NCBI RefSeq assembly: GCF_020171525.1
Contig: NZ_JAIVAI010000001.1
Coordinates: 62,001 to 126,000, forward strand
From: Halobacillus yeomjeoni
GTDB lineage: Bacteria > Bacillota > Bacilli > Bacillales > Halobacillaceae
Direction of reading: 5' to 3'
Length of the DNA: 64,000 bases
The translations under genes were made by a program, and so were the position numbers. Of the stretch, positions 1 through 7,272 are shown piece by piece. Under the pieces are notes generated by a model. The model saw nothing but the letters and a program-made list of their open reading frames with translations. It did not search any database and had not been told where the DNA came from. How positions within the stretch are numbered: position 1 is the stretch's first letter; every line of letters begins with the position of its first letter.

Positions 1-615
1 AAAAAACATATGATTCAAATTATTCAAGCGGATGTTACTAAGAAAGAAGATTTGAAAAGGATCGTTGATGAAACGGTAAAACGGTTCGGAAGGGTGGATT
101 ACTTAGTAAATAATGCCGGTCCCTATATTTTTGAGAGGAAGAAACTGATGGATTATTCCTCAGATGAGTGGGATGCTATGGTCAAAGGAAACTTAGATGC
201 TGTTTTCTATTTATTGAAAGAAGTTGTTCCGCTCATGAGAAAACAAAAATTCGGTCGTATTATCAATTACGGATTTCAGGGGGCAGGCTCAGCCTCGGGC
301 TGGATTTACCGTTCGGCTTTTGCGGCAGCAAAAGTCGGTTTAGTTTCGTTGACGAAAACGATCGCTTTTGAAGAAGCAGAACATGGAATTACGTCCAATA
401 TGATTTGCCCGGGAAATATCACTGGAAAATGGAAAGAGTCTGATATATCGGATGCCAAAGGTATAAGGGATGAGGAGACACCGATCGGAAGACCGGGAAC
501 TGGTGAGGATATAGCAAAAACTGTGGAGTTTTTGTGTCATGAAGATTCAGATATGATCACCGGAACTGTTTATGAGGTTACAGGCGGTTTGGATGTGATC
601 CACAGATACCGTTAA
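1..615 (+). CDS. Short-chain dehydrogenase/reductase (SDR) family protein, 5' end outside window
   Basis: The reading frame is open at the first base of the window and there is no ribosome binding site before the ATG at 10, so the N-terminal Rossmann strand with its glycine-rich nucleotide motif is probably cut off. The visible 200 residues have the SDR core: NNAG about 35 residues in, the long central helices, and the C-terminal TG(T)xxxVTGG segment. The usual YxxxK catalytic motif reads FAAAK, so the catalytic tyrosine is phenylalanine, and no serine sits at the usual place 12-13 residues before it. It may therefore be a catalytically changed SDR. Position near ytkL recalls B. subtilis YtkK, but orthology is only an inference. 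Substrate unknown. Confidence 0.8.
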   Translation, partial: KKHMIQIIQADVTKKEDLKRIVDETVKRFGRVDYLVNNAGPYIFERKKLMDYSSDEWDAMVKGNLDAVFYLLKEVVPLMRKQKFGRIINYGFQGAGSASGWIYRSAFAAAKVGLVSLTKTIAFEEAEHGITSNMICPGNITGKWKESDISDAKGIRDEETPIGRPGTGEDIAKTVEFLCHEDSDMITGTVYEVTGGLDVIHRYR

Positions 616-756
616 CTGGTGTATTTCTTCGTGTGATTTGTTACAATGAAAAGGGTTTCAATAATTTTTTCTCCCCCTTAGTAATTATTCCATGTTATAG
701 TTTTAGCAGAAGTGGGAGATTTCAATAGAAAGAGTGAATTGGGAGGTTGAAAGATC

Positions 757-1875
757 ATGAAAATTGGTGTACCTAAAGAGATCAAAAATAACGAAAATCG
801 AGTAGCGATGACTCCAGCTGGTGTCATTACGCTGAAGAATGCCGGTCATGAAGTGTACGTAGAGACTGAAGCCGGTCTCGGTTCTAGTTTTACTGATGAA
901 CAGTACAAAGAAGCTGGCGCTACAATTGTCTCTACAGCTAAAGAAGCTTGGAGTCAGGAAATGGTCATGAAGGTGAAGGAGCCTCTTCAAGAAGAATATG
1001 ATTATTTTTATAACGGGCTGATTTTATTCACTTACCTTCACTTGGCACCAGAACCAGAACTGACAAAAGCTTTGGTTGAAAATAATGTAGTCGCAATCGC
1101 TTATGAGACTGTCCAAGCATCTAACGGGTCTCTTCCATTGTTGACTCCGATGAGTGAAGTGGCTGGAAGAATGGCCTCCCAAATCGGAGCACAATTCTTA
1201 GAAAAGTCTCATGGTGGAAAAGGGATTCTCCTTGGAGGTATTCCGGGCGTGCGCAGAGGCCGTGTAACCGTCATCGGTGGTGGTGTCGTCGGAACAAACG
1301 CTGCTAAAATTGCCATGGGTCTTGGAGCGGATGTAACAATCATCGATTTGAATCCAGAACGGTTACGTCAATTGGATGATATCTTTGGTTCCGATATCAA
1401 TACGTTAATGTCCAACCCATTGAATATTCATGAAGCATTATCTGAGTCAGATTTAGTTATCGGGGCGGTACTAATCCCTGGTGCAAAAGCTCCTAAATTA
1501 GTTAAGGACGAAACGGTACAGGCTATGAAAGAAGGTTCTGTAATTGTAGATGTTGCGATCGACCAGGGTGGAATTTTTGAAACGACCGACAGGATTACTA
1601 CTCATGACAACCCTACATATGAAAAACACGGGGTTTTACACTATGCAGTAGCGAACATGCCTGGTGCGGTACCTAGAACTTCAACCATCGGCTTGACTAA
1701 CGTGACGGTTCCTTATGCGTTGCAATTGGCGAATAAAGGGTACAAAAAAGCTTGTCAGGACAATGAAGCGTTGTTCAAAGGTATCAATACATTGGACGGT
1801 TACGTGACTTATAAAGCAGTAGCAGAAGCTCAAGGTCTTGAGTATGCGGATGCCAGAGACCTTATCAACAAGTAA
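757..1875 (+). CDS. ald: Alanine dehydrogenase
   Basis: NAD-dependent alanine dehydrogenase, interconverting L-alanine and pyruvate plus ammonium; in Bacillus it supports alanine use and sporulation. The 372 residues match the full family length. Substrate-binding residues known in the family are in place: Arg15, Lys74 (in MKVKEP) and His95 (in YLHLAP). The NAD-binding Rossmann motif GGGVVG follows near residue 175. The start is set by GGGAGG about 10 bases before the ATG. It is a single-gene unit, ended by a strong hairpin terminator 14 bases after the stop. No clear operator was recognised upstream. Confidence 0.97.
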   Translation: MKIGVPKEIKNNENRVAMTPAGVITLKNAGHEVYVETEAGLGSSFTDEQYKEAGATIVSTAKEAWSQEMVMKVKEPLQEEYDYFYNGLILFTYLHLAPEPELTKALVENNVVAIAYETVQASNGSLPLLTPMSEVAGRMASQIGAQFLEKSHGGKGILLGGIPGVRRGRVTVIGGGVVGTNAAKIAMGLGADVTIIDLNPERLRQLDDIFGSDINTLMSNPLNIHEALSESDLVIGAVLIPGAKAPKLVKDETVQAMKEGSVIVDVAIDQGGIFETTDRITTHDNPTYEKHGVLHYAVANMPGAVPRTSTIGLTNVTVPYALQLANKGYKKACQDNEALFKGINTLDGYVTYKAVAEAQGLEYADARDLINK

Positions 1876-1888
1876 AATGATTGAAGAA

Positions 1889-1918
1889 AACAGCAGATTC
1901 TGATCTGCTGTTTTTTTA
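1889..1918 (+). terminator. Rho-independent terminator after ald
   Basis: A 10-bp perfect stem (AACAGCAGAT and its complement) with a 4-base loop is followed by seven T residues. It isolates ald from the downstream stress cassette. Confidence 0.9.
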
Positions 1919-2000
1919 TTCAAAGGTCTGTTGTTTTTCCAATATGCCTGAGTATATCCTCCTGTATGTGATAGAATGGGAATGAATGAAATGAAAAAAA

Positions 2001-2026
2001 TGAAACCTTAATGAAATTCAACCGTA
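2001..2026 (+). promoter_or_regulatory. Predicted sigma-W (ECF) promoter of the pspA cassette
   Basis: TGAAAC at 2001-2006 and CGTA at 2023-2026 are separated by exactly 16 bp with an AT-rich spacer. This is the established consensus of the B. subtilis extracytoplasmic-function sigma factor SigW. It lies about 40 bp before the first gene. B. subtilis pspA is itself a SigW target, so the prediction agrees with the family's biology. Confidence 0.75.
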
Positions 2027-2068
2027 CATACAGGTACACAAGGTCATAACTGAAGGGGTGGTGAAAAG

Positions 2069-2581
2069 TTGGGTTTCTTTTCTAAGTTGTTTTCAAATCA
2101 AAAAAAACAAACGTCTGACGTCGAAGAACGCACTGTACTCAATATTCAAATCGGTGATATCGTCACATTTGATCTTGTGGATTACGAAGTGGTGGGGAAA
2201 ATCACTTACCGTGATGGTTCCTATGAATGGTACGCGTATCAATTGTTAGAGGGTAACCAAACGAAATGGCTGGCAGCTGAAATGGATGATGAACTGGAAT
2301 TGGGCATTTATGAAACCGTCAAATTACCGATTGATCAACCTTACCCTGAGAAAGTCGAATATGATGGGGCGGTTTATTTGAAAGACGAAGAGGGAGAAGC
2401 GAGAGTGACCGGGGAAGGTAGAAGTAAGAATATCAATGGTCGTACGACTCGTTATGCAGACTATATTTCCGAGGATGAAGAAACTTATTTAAGTGTAGAA
2501 TCCTGGGGCAGTGAAACAGAGGTCAGTGTCGGTCATGACATTGAATCATATGAGATAAAAATTATTGCAGGTTCAAAATAA
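2069..2581 (+). CDS. DUF4178 domain protein, first gene of the pspA cassette
   Basis: A 170-residue soluble protein with no membrane segment. It matches in character the DUF4178 family: small beta-rich proteins with a 'GD-V-V-Y-V-G' opening (IGDIVTFDLVDYEVVGKI) and alternating tryptophan/tyrosine-rich strands (YEWYAYQLLEG). The start is a TTG at 2069 with AGGGGTGG about 8 bases before it; there is no better ATG. DUF4178 genes are commonly found beside pspA, DUF350 and aminopropyltransferase genes, as here. The molecular function is unknown. The stop is followed immediately by the pspA ribosome binding site, so the two are surely cotranscribed. Confidence 0.75.
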   Translation: MGFFSKLFSNQKKQTSDVEERTVLNIQIGDIVTFDLVDYEVVGKITYRDGSYEWYAYQLLEGNQTKWLAAEMDDELELGIYETVKLPIDQPYPEKVEYDGAVYLKDEEGEARVTGEGRSKNINGRTTRYADYISEDEETYLSVESWGSETEVSVGHDIESYEIKIIAGSK

Positions 2582-2594
2582 GGAGGAACAATAT

Positions 2595-3263
2595 ATGTTT
2601 AAATTTTTCAAAAGAGTGAAGACAGTCGTAGGTTCAGAGCTTAATGCCATGCTTGATAAAGCAGAAGATCCAGTGAAAATGCTCGATCAATTCATGCGTG
2701 ACATGGAAAATGATATCCGCGAAGCGGAAAGTGCAGTCGCAACTCAAATCGCGAATGAAAAAATGTTGAAGCGTAAATACGATGATGCGCAAGCTCTTGC
2801 TGATAAACGAATGCAACAGGCGGAGAAAGCGATTGAAGCGAATAATGAGGACCTTGCAAGACGTGCGCTGGAAGATAAGAATAACCATCAGGAACAGGCT
2901 GCCCAATTGAAAGAATCGTGGGAGCGTGCACAAAAGGATTCTGATCAACTTCGTCAGAAACTGGATGAAATGAAAAAAGAATATCAAGAGATGAAATTGA
3001 AGAAAGACTCTTTAAAAGCAAGAGCCGAGTCAGCTAAAACACGTACGAAGATGAATCGCACCATGTCCAATATTGGTGGAGATGAATCCCGTCAAGGATT
3101 TGAACGTATGGAAGAAAAAGTTATGAAATACGAAGCAGAAGCAGAAACAAGTGAAGATATGTCTTCTGCCAGCCGTTCACTTGATGATGAGTTCGAGGAA
3201 CTTGACAAAAAAGATAGTGTAGATGATGAACTGGCCGAATTGAAGAAAAAAATGAATAAGTAA
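2595..3263 (+). CDS. pspA: PspA/IM30 family membrane-stress protein
   Basis: Phage-shock-protein-A homologue of 222 residues. The N-terminal amphipathic helix (MFKFFKRVKTVVGSEL) and the conserved ED-P-KMLDQ segment at about 20-30 are present. The rest is a long, charged coiled coil rich in K, E, Q and R, as in ESCRT-III-like PspA/Vipp1 proteins. These polymerise on damaged membranes and limit proton leakage. The ATG at 2595, preceded by AGGAGG at 2581-2586, is chosen over an in-frame upstream start. It is predicted to be driven by the SigW promoter before the preceding gene. Confidence 0.95.
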   Translation: MFKFFKRVKTVVGSELNAMLDKAEDPVKMLDQFMRDMENDIREAESAVATQIANEKMLKRKYDDAQALADKRMQQAEKAIEANNEDLARRALEDKNNHQEQAAQLKESWERAQKDSDQLRQKLDEMKKEYQEMKLKKDSLKARAESAKTRTKMNRTMSNIGGDESRQGFERMEEKVMKYEAEAETSEDMSSASRSLDDEFEELDKKDSVDDELAELKKKMNK

Positions 3264-3280
3264 ACCTGTGACGAGAGGAA

Positions 3281-3307
3281 TCGTGCCTGACCATTGGTTA
3301 GGCACGA
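3281..3307 (+). other. Intercistronic hairpin after pspA
   Basis: A 12-bp stem with one G-T pair and a 3-base loop (TCGTGCCTGACC / GGTTAGGCACGA) sits between pspA and the DUF4247 gene. No T-tract follows, so it does not look like a terminator. It may set pspA mRNA stability or limit read-through, which is inference. Confidence 0.6.
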
Positions 3308-3335
3308 CTTATTCTGTGAGAAAGGGGGATTTTTC

Positions 3336-4010
3336 TTGAGAGAATTTGGAGGTATGATTGTCGTAGGAGTCATTGCAGTCATTTTACTCTTTACTATGTT
3401 TGGAAATAATGATGATCAAATGAGAGGGATGTCAGGCTCATATACAGAAGATACATACAATGATTTACCAGATGAGCCAAGCCGTGCTGAGATTTTAAAA
3501 AACGTTAAAGAATCAAAGGCGAACTCAATCGAGCAGCTGGTCCAAAATAACTTTCCTCTGTTGGATACCATTCGTACAGATCAGGGCATTTCACGGATAT
3601 ACATGACGAGAGAGTTGACCTTGCCGGAAGTTGCAGAAAGTCTAAAAGGCGCGATCAAACCAGTAGAAGTTAGTGAACAGGTAGAAAGCAGACAAGCGCT
3701 GATTTATCCTGAACACTTTGTAATCATCCAAGAAAGCCAGGAAGAGCCAGGTCTTGTAACGATAGAACTTGCAAGTGATCAATTCGTAAAAAACAATTAC
3801 TCTCCCGGCTTTTTCGAAGGCATGCTCGCCTATTATATATTAGATGAAGTGCTGGATGTAGATGATTGGTTCAAAAAACGTAAACGGTCATGTCGGCAGA
3901 CCGGGGACTGCTACGGCGGTTATGGTATGTATGGAAGTTATAATTCAGGAGGATCCGGATCCCTGCGTGGATCATCAAACCGTGGTGGAGGTCCTGGATC
4001 AGGAAAATAA
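3336..4010 (+). CDS. DUF4247 family membrane protein
   Basis: A 224-residue protein with one N-terminal membrane anchor (MIVVGVIAVILLFTMF, about residues 7-22). A soluble alpha/beta region of about 150 residues follows, then a low-complexity glycine/serine tail. It agrees with DUF4247, seen repeatedly beside pspA and DUF350. The tail starts with two cysteines (RSCRQTGDC) and continues with GYGMYGSY and GSG repeats, suggesting an extracytoplasmic or surface-facing end. The TTG start at 3336 has AAAGGGGG 7 bases upstream; a later ATG at 3354 has almost no spacing to its own GGAGG. Function unknown. Confidence 0.7.
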   Translation: MREFGGMIVVGVIAVILLFTMFGNNDDQMRGMSGSYTEDTYNDLPDEPSRAEILKNVKESKANSIEQLVQNNFPLLDTIRTDQGISRIYMTRELTLPEVAESLKGAIKPVEVSEQVESRQALIYPEHFVIIQESQEEPGLVTIELASDQFVKNNYSPGFFEGMLAYYILDEVLDVDDWFKKRKRSCRQTGDCYGGYGMYGSYNSGGSGSLRGSSNRGGGPGSGK

Positions 4011-4028
4011 TAAAGGAGGGGACTAATA

Positions 4029-4424
4029 ATGGGTCCATTTTTAGCTACATTGGGGTATTTTGCTATAGCTATAGTAGTAGTAATCGTAGGGCTTGTAATA
4101 TTTGAGTGGATGACTCGGCAATATAAAGACTGGGAAGAAGTCAAACAAGGAAACCAAGCTGTAGCGATGTCGATTTCAGGAAAGATCATCGGTATATGTA
4201 TCGTGCTGGCATTTGCCATCTATCATTCGTTCACAGTGTGGGACACTTTAATCTGGGGAGCATATGGCGTGTTCCTTCAAATGATTGCCTACATGCTGTT
4301 TGAACTCTTTACGAGGAAGTTTTCAGTAGAAACGAAATTGAAAGAGAACAATACTGCAGTCGGTATCATTTCTGTGGGTGTTTCGATCGGTCTTGCCTTA
4401 GTCATCGGTGCTTCCATTACATAA
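4029..4424 (+). CDS. DUF350 family membrane protein (pspA cassette copy)
   Basis: A 131-residue integral membrane protein with four hydrophobic segments: about 5-25, 52-70, 72-93 and 110-130. The family signature NQAVAMSISGKIIGI follows the first segment, and the second repeat carries NNTAVGIISVGVSIGLALVIG. DUF350 proteins are two-repeat small membrane proteins of unknown function. This copy is the last gene of the SigW-type cassette (AAAGGAGG 6 bases before ATG, 18 bases after the previous stop). A second copy, yshE, lies at 62350. It closes with a strong terminator. Confidence 0.85.
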   Translation: MGPFLATLGYFAIAIVVVIVGLVIFEWMTRQYKDWEEVKQGNQAVAMSISGKIIGICIVLAFAIYHSFTVWDTLIWGAYGVFLQMIAYMLFELFTRKFSVETKLKENNTAVGIISVGVSIGLALVIGASIT

Positions 4425-4436
4425 TGGACATGAGTG

Positions 4437-4466
4437 AGCCACTATGAAATCTTCATAGTGGCTTTT
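4437..4466 (+). terminator. Rho-independent terminator after the pspA cassette
   Basis: A 12-bp perfect stem (AGCCACTATGAA and complement), 3-base loop and TTTT run. It is followed 11 bases later by the first repeat element of the window. Confidence 0.88.
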
Positions 4467-4484
4467 GTTAAAGTTTTTATAATT

Positions 4485-4758
4485 GGCTCTGTTAAAGTTT
4501 AGTGTTGATATATCCATCAAAAAAAGAGCATTACGAAATGTTTGTATGCGTGTAGGGCTCTGGGAAAAGGTTCGCTTTCCATGGGGCGGGCGCTGAGTCT
4601 CCTCAAGGAATAACGCCTTCCGGGGCCTCAACTGCCCCGCACGTCCCATAGGAGTCTCCCGATTCCCCGCAGCCTCTCCGCTCATATCGATATAAACTCT
4701 TCAACTATTATGTCCTTATTTTGAAGACTAAATATCAACAATCAACTTTAACAGAGCC
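4485..4758. mobile_element. MITE-like element, copy 1 (274 bp)
   Basis: The ends are inverted repeats of about 28 bp, about 25 of them matching, starting GGCTCTGTTAAAGTT. They are flanked by an exact 8-bp duplication TTATAATT (4477-4484 and 4759-4766). The GC-rich core has the pattern CTTTCC..GGG..GAGTCTCCTC...CGCCTTCCGGGG...GGAGTCTC shared with three other places in the window. No transposase or credible coding region is present. GGCTCT ends and 8-bp AT-rich duplications are typical of ISL3-family insertion sequences, so it is probably a non-autonomous derivative. It sits between the cassette terminator and the promoter of the next gene. Confidence 0.85.
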
Positions 4759-4797
4759 TTATAATTAGTAAGCGGGCAGTTGATGGTGAATCTATCC

Positions 4798-4827
4798 TTG
4801 AAACGGACACAATAAAGAATTTATAAA
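4798..4827 (+). promoter_or_regulatory. Predicted sigma-A promoter of the aminopropyltransferase gene
   Basis: TTGAAA (4798-4803), 18 bp, TATAAA (4822-4827), about 30 bp before the chosen start. It gives the gene its own transcription despite the terminator and MITE upstream. Confidence 0.45.
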
Positions 4828-4855
4828 GCTATTCTTGCAAAATGGAGTGAAACGC

Positions 4856-6406
4856 GTGGAAGCAGTCAACATAAAGAAAAGTCATGTCATCTACTGGGCA
4901 TCAGGTATTGTTTCCATCTGTGGCATCATTTTTGAGGTGTTATTCGGTGCACTAGGATCTTACATTTTAGGTGATGGTGTTAAACAATATACGTTGACCA
5001 TAAGTTTATTCTTAACGGGTATGGGGATAGGTGCCAGCATAAGTGAACGGGTAATGAAAAATTTGATCCTCACCTTCGTTTGGATTGAATTTATGGTCGC
5101 TTTAATCGGTGGTTTTTCCAGCTTCACTATGTTTGGTATGACCGCCTTTGCCCCCGATGGCACGGATGCCTTGTTTTTGTATCTCATCACTTTTACTATC
5201 GGAGCTCTTACAGGGCTTGAGCTTCCTATATTAATAAGGAAAGCGAATGAAATTGGTGAGAAGTTGAACCGAAGTACAGCACGAGTATTATTTTCTGATT
5301 ATGCAGGTGGATTGATCGGAGGATTGCTTTTCGCCTTTTACCTTAGGCCTCAGATGGGCATGGTGAAGAGTGCATTTTTTGTAGCGTGTATCAACCTGGC
5401 GGTGGCTGTAGCCATACTATACTATTTCCGTAATGAAATTAGAAAACTGGGAATCCATATAACTGCAGCACTTATTATCGGTGTATTGTTAGTTGCGGGG
5501 CTTTTCTTCGGGGAGGAGATGGCTTTTTCTTTTGAGCAGAAGCTATACAAAGACCCGATCATTCATATGGAGGAAAGCAAATATCAAAAAATAATTCTTA
5601 CTAAAGAGCAAGGGGACACAAGAATGTTTTTGAATGGTTCCCTTCAGTTCAGTTCGTCAGATGAATATCGTTATCATGAAACACTTGTCCATCCTGCTGT
5701 GTCGTATGTTGAGAATCCAAAGAATGTCCTTGTTCTTGGTGGAGGAGACGGCATTGCAGTGAAAGAAGTATTGAAGCACGATGAGGTGGAAAACATTACA
5801 TTGGTAGACCTGGACCCAGCGGTGACCAGGCTGGCTGAAACAAATTACCACCTTCTACAGTTAAACGAAGGTTCATTGAAAGATGAACGTGTTCAGGTAT
5901 TGAATAAAGATGCCTTTCGTTTTCTGGAAAAAACAGAAGATTTTTATAATGTCATCATTATAGATTTACCTGATCCTAATAATGAAAGTTTGAATAAATT
6001 GTACACTAGAGAGTTTTATTCATTGGTAAGAAACCACCTTCTGCCTGGGGGGGCTGCAATGGTTCAAGCAACCAGCCCTGTCTTTGCAACAGATGTGTAT
6101 TGGACGATCAGTGAGACGGTAAAGTCTGCAGGGTTACATGTTGAAAATCTTCATGTAGATGTCCCGAGCTTTGGAAATTGGGGCTTCGTAATGGCAGGGA
6201 GAGAACCTATAGATTTGACGGAAGTCAATATAGAAACAAAGACTGAATTTTTAACAGATGAGCTGCTGCAATTGATGACAGTGTTTGGAAAAGATGAAGA
6301 CAGGGAAATCGTAAACATTGAAGGCGAAGTGGTTCCATTGGAGCCTAACACCTTAATCGACCCTCATCTTATTCAAAAATATGAAAAAGCATGGCAGCAT
6401 TACTAG
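4856..6406 (+). CDS. Membrane-anchored polyamine aminopropyltransferase (spermidine synthase-like)
   Basis: A 516-residue fusion. The first about 210 residues form roughly seven hydrophobic segments; the rest is a spermidine synthase fold. The SAM-type nucleotide loop reads VLVLGGGDGIAVKEVL. The substrate gate has SSSDEYRYHETLVHP, and the catalytic aspartate region reads DLPDPNNESLNKLY. Reaction expected: aminopropyl transfer from decarboxylated SAM to a polyamine near the membrane. SpeD at 38398 would supply decarboxylated SAM. The GTG start at 4856 has GGAGTG 6 bases upstream. Such fused enzymes recur beside pspA and DUF350 genes, so it belongs to the cassette although a MITE separates it. 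Confidence 0.85.
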   Translation: MEAVNIKKSHVIYWASGIVSICGIIFEVLFGALGSYILGDGVKQYTLTISLFLTGMGIGASISERVMKNLILTFVWIEFMVALIGGFSSFTMFGMTAFAPDGTDALFLYLITFTIGALTGLELPILIRKANEIGEKLNRSTARVLFSDYAGGLIGGLLFAFYLRPQMGMVKSAFFVACINLAVAVAILYYFRNEIRKLGIHITAALIIGVLLVAGLFFGEEMAFSFEQKLYKDPIIHMEESKYQKIILTKEQGDTRMFLNGSLQFSSSDEYRYHETLVHPAVSYVENPKNVLVLGGGDGIAVKEVLKHDEVENITLVDLDPAVTRLAETNYHLLQLNEGSLKDERVQVLNKDAFRFLEKTEDFYNVIIIDLPDPNNESLNKLYTREFYSLVRNHLLPGGAAMVQATSPVFATDVYWTISETVKSAGLHVENLHVDVPSFGNWGFVMAGREPIDLTEVNIETKTEFLTDELLQLMTVFGKDEDREIVNIEGEVVPLEPNTLIDPHLIQKYEKAWQHY

Positions 6407-6437
6407 GTGAGGTCAACTAAAGAAAAGGAGTGGTAGA

Positions 6438-7118
6438 GTGAAAGTATCTTATCATGGACATTCAGTTGTGAAGGTAGAAGCGAATGGAAAGACCATCTTA
6501 ATTGATCCATTCATTTCTGAAAATGGCAATACGGACTTAAATGCAGATGAAGTGCAAGCGGATGTGATTTTATTGACTCATGGTCATAATGATCACGTCG
6601 GTGATACTTTTAAAATCGCTGAGCGCAATGATGCCCAAATCATCGCTCCTTTTGAATTGGCTACGTACTTAGGTAACAAAGGATTGAATGCACACCCGAT
6701 GCACATCGGAGGGGGACATCAGTTCGATTTTGGTCATGTCAAGTTCACACAAGCTTTCCACGGTTCAGCTTATACCGAGGAAGATGGCACGATTGTTTAT
6801 ACGGGAATGCCGGCAGGGATCCTTTTAACCATTGATGGAAAAACGATTTATCATGCCGGTGACACCGGATTGTTCTCTGACATGAAGTTGATTGGTGAGC
6901 GGAATGATATCGATCTTGCTTTCCTCCCTATTGGTGATAATTTCACGATGGGACCTGAAGATGCACTGACTGCTGCAGAGTGGATCGGTGCGAAACAGAC
7001 GGTTCCGGTTCACTACAACACCTTCGACTTAATTAGCCAGGATGGTGAAAGCTTTGCAGGAAAAGTGAATGTCGGTAAAGGTTTAGTTATGGAGCCTGGT
7101 GATTCCTTAGAGCTTTAA
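6438..7118 (+). CDS. ytkL: UPF0173 metal-dependent hydrolase
   Basis: A 226-residue metallo-beta-lactamase-fold hydrolase of the YtkL/UPF0173 type. The metal motif [12 protein letters not shown] lies near residue 45. Further ligands are probably in YHAGDTG (near 138) and VPVHYNTFD (near 190). The true substrate of this family is not established. The GTG start at 6438 follows AAAGGAG with 7-base spacing. It lies 31 bases after the aminopropyltransferase gene and could be cotranscribed with it. A very strong hairpin follows. Confidence 0.9.
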   Translation: MKVSYHGHSVVKVEANGKTILIDPFISENGNTDLNADEVQADVILLTHGHNDHVGDTFKIAERNDAQIIAPFELATYLGNKGLNAHPMHIGGGHQFDFGHVKFTQAFHGSAYTEEDGTIVYTGMPAGILLTIDGKTIYHAGDTGLFSDMKLIGERNDIDLAFLPIGDNFTMGPEDALTAAEWIGAKQTVPVHYNTFDLISQDGESFAGKVNVGKGLVMEPGDSLEL

Positions 7119-7126
7119 TATCAACT

Positions 7127-7176
7127 AAAAAACCACCCCTCATTGCCTTTGTACGCAATGAGGGGTGGTTTTTTTA
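7127..7176 (+). terminator. Rho-independent terminator after ytkL
   Basis: A 20-bp stem (AAAAAACCACCCCTCATTGC and its complement) with an 8-base loop, ending in seven T. The A-rich 5' arm means it could also work on the opposite strand. Confidence 0.95.
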
Positions 7177-7272
7177 GAAATTTATTGGAAGAAATTGCAG
7201 TGAATCTGTATCAATTGTATAATAACAATAATACGGATAGTGACTAGTACAGTCAGAAAGTTTGGTGGACAG

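Noticed and set aside
4398-4685. Minus-strand frame of 95 codons
   Set aside because: It lies wholly across MITE copy 1 and the end of the DUF350 gene; there is no ribosome binding site and the composition follows the repeat.
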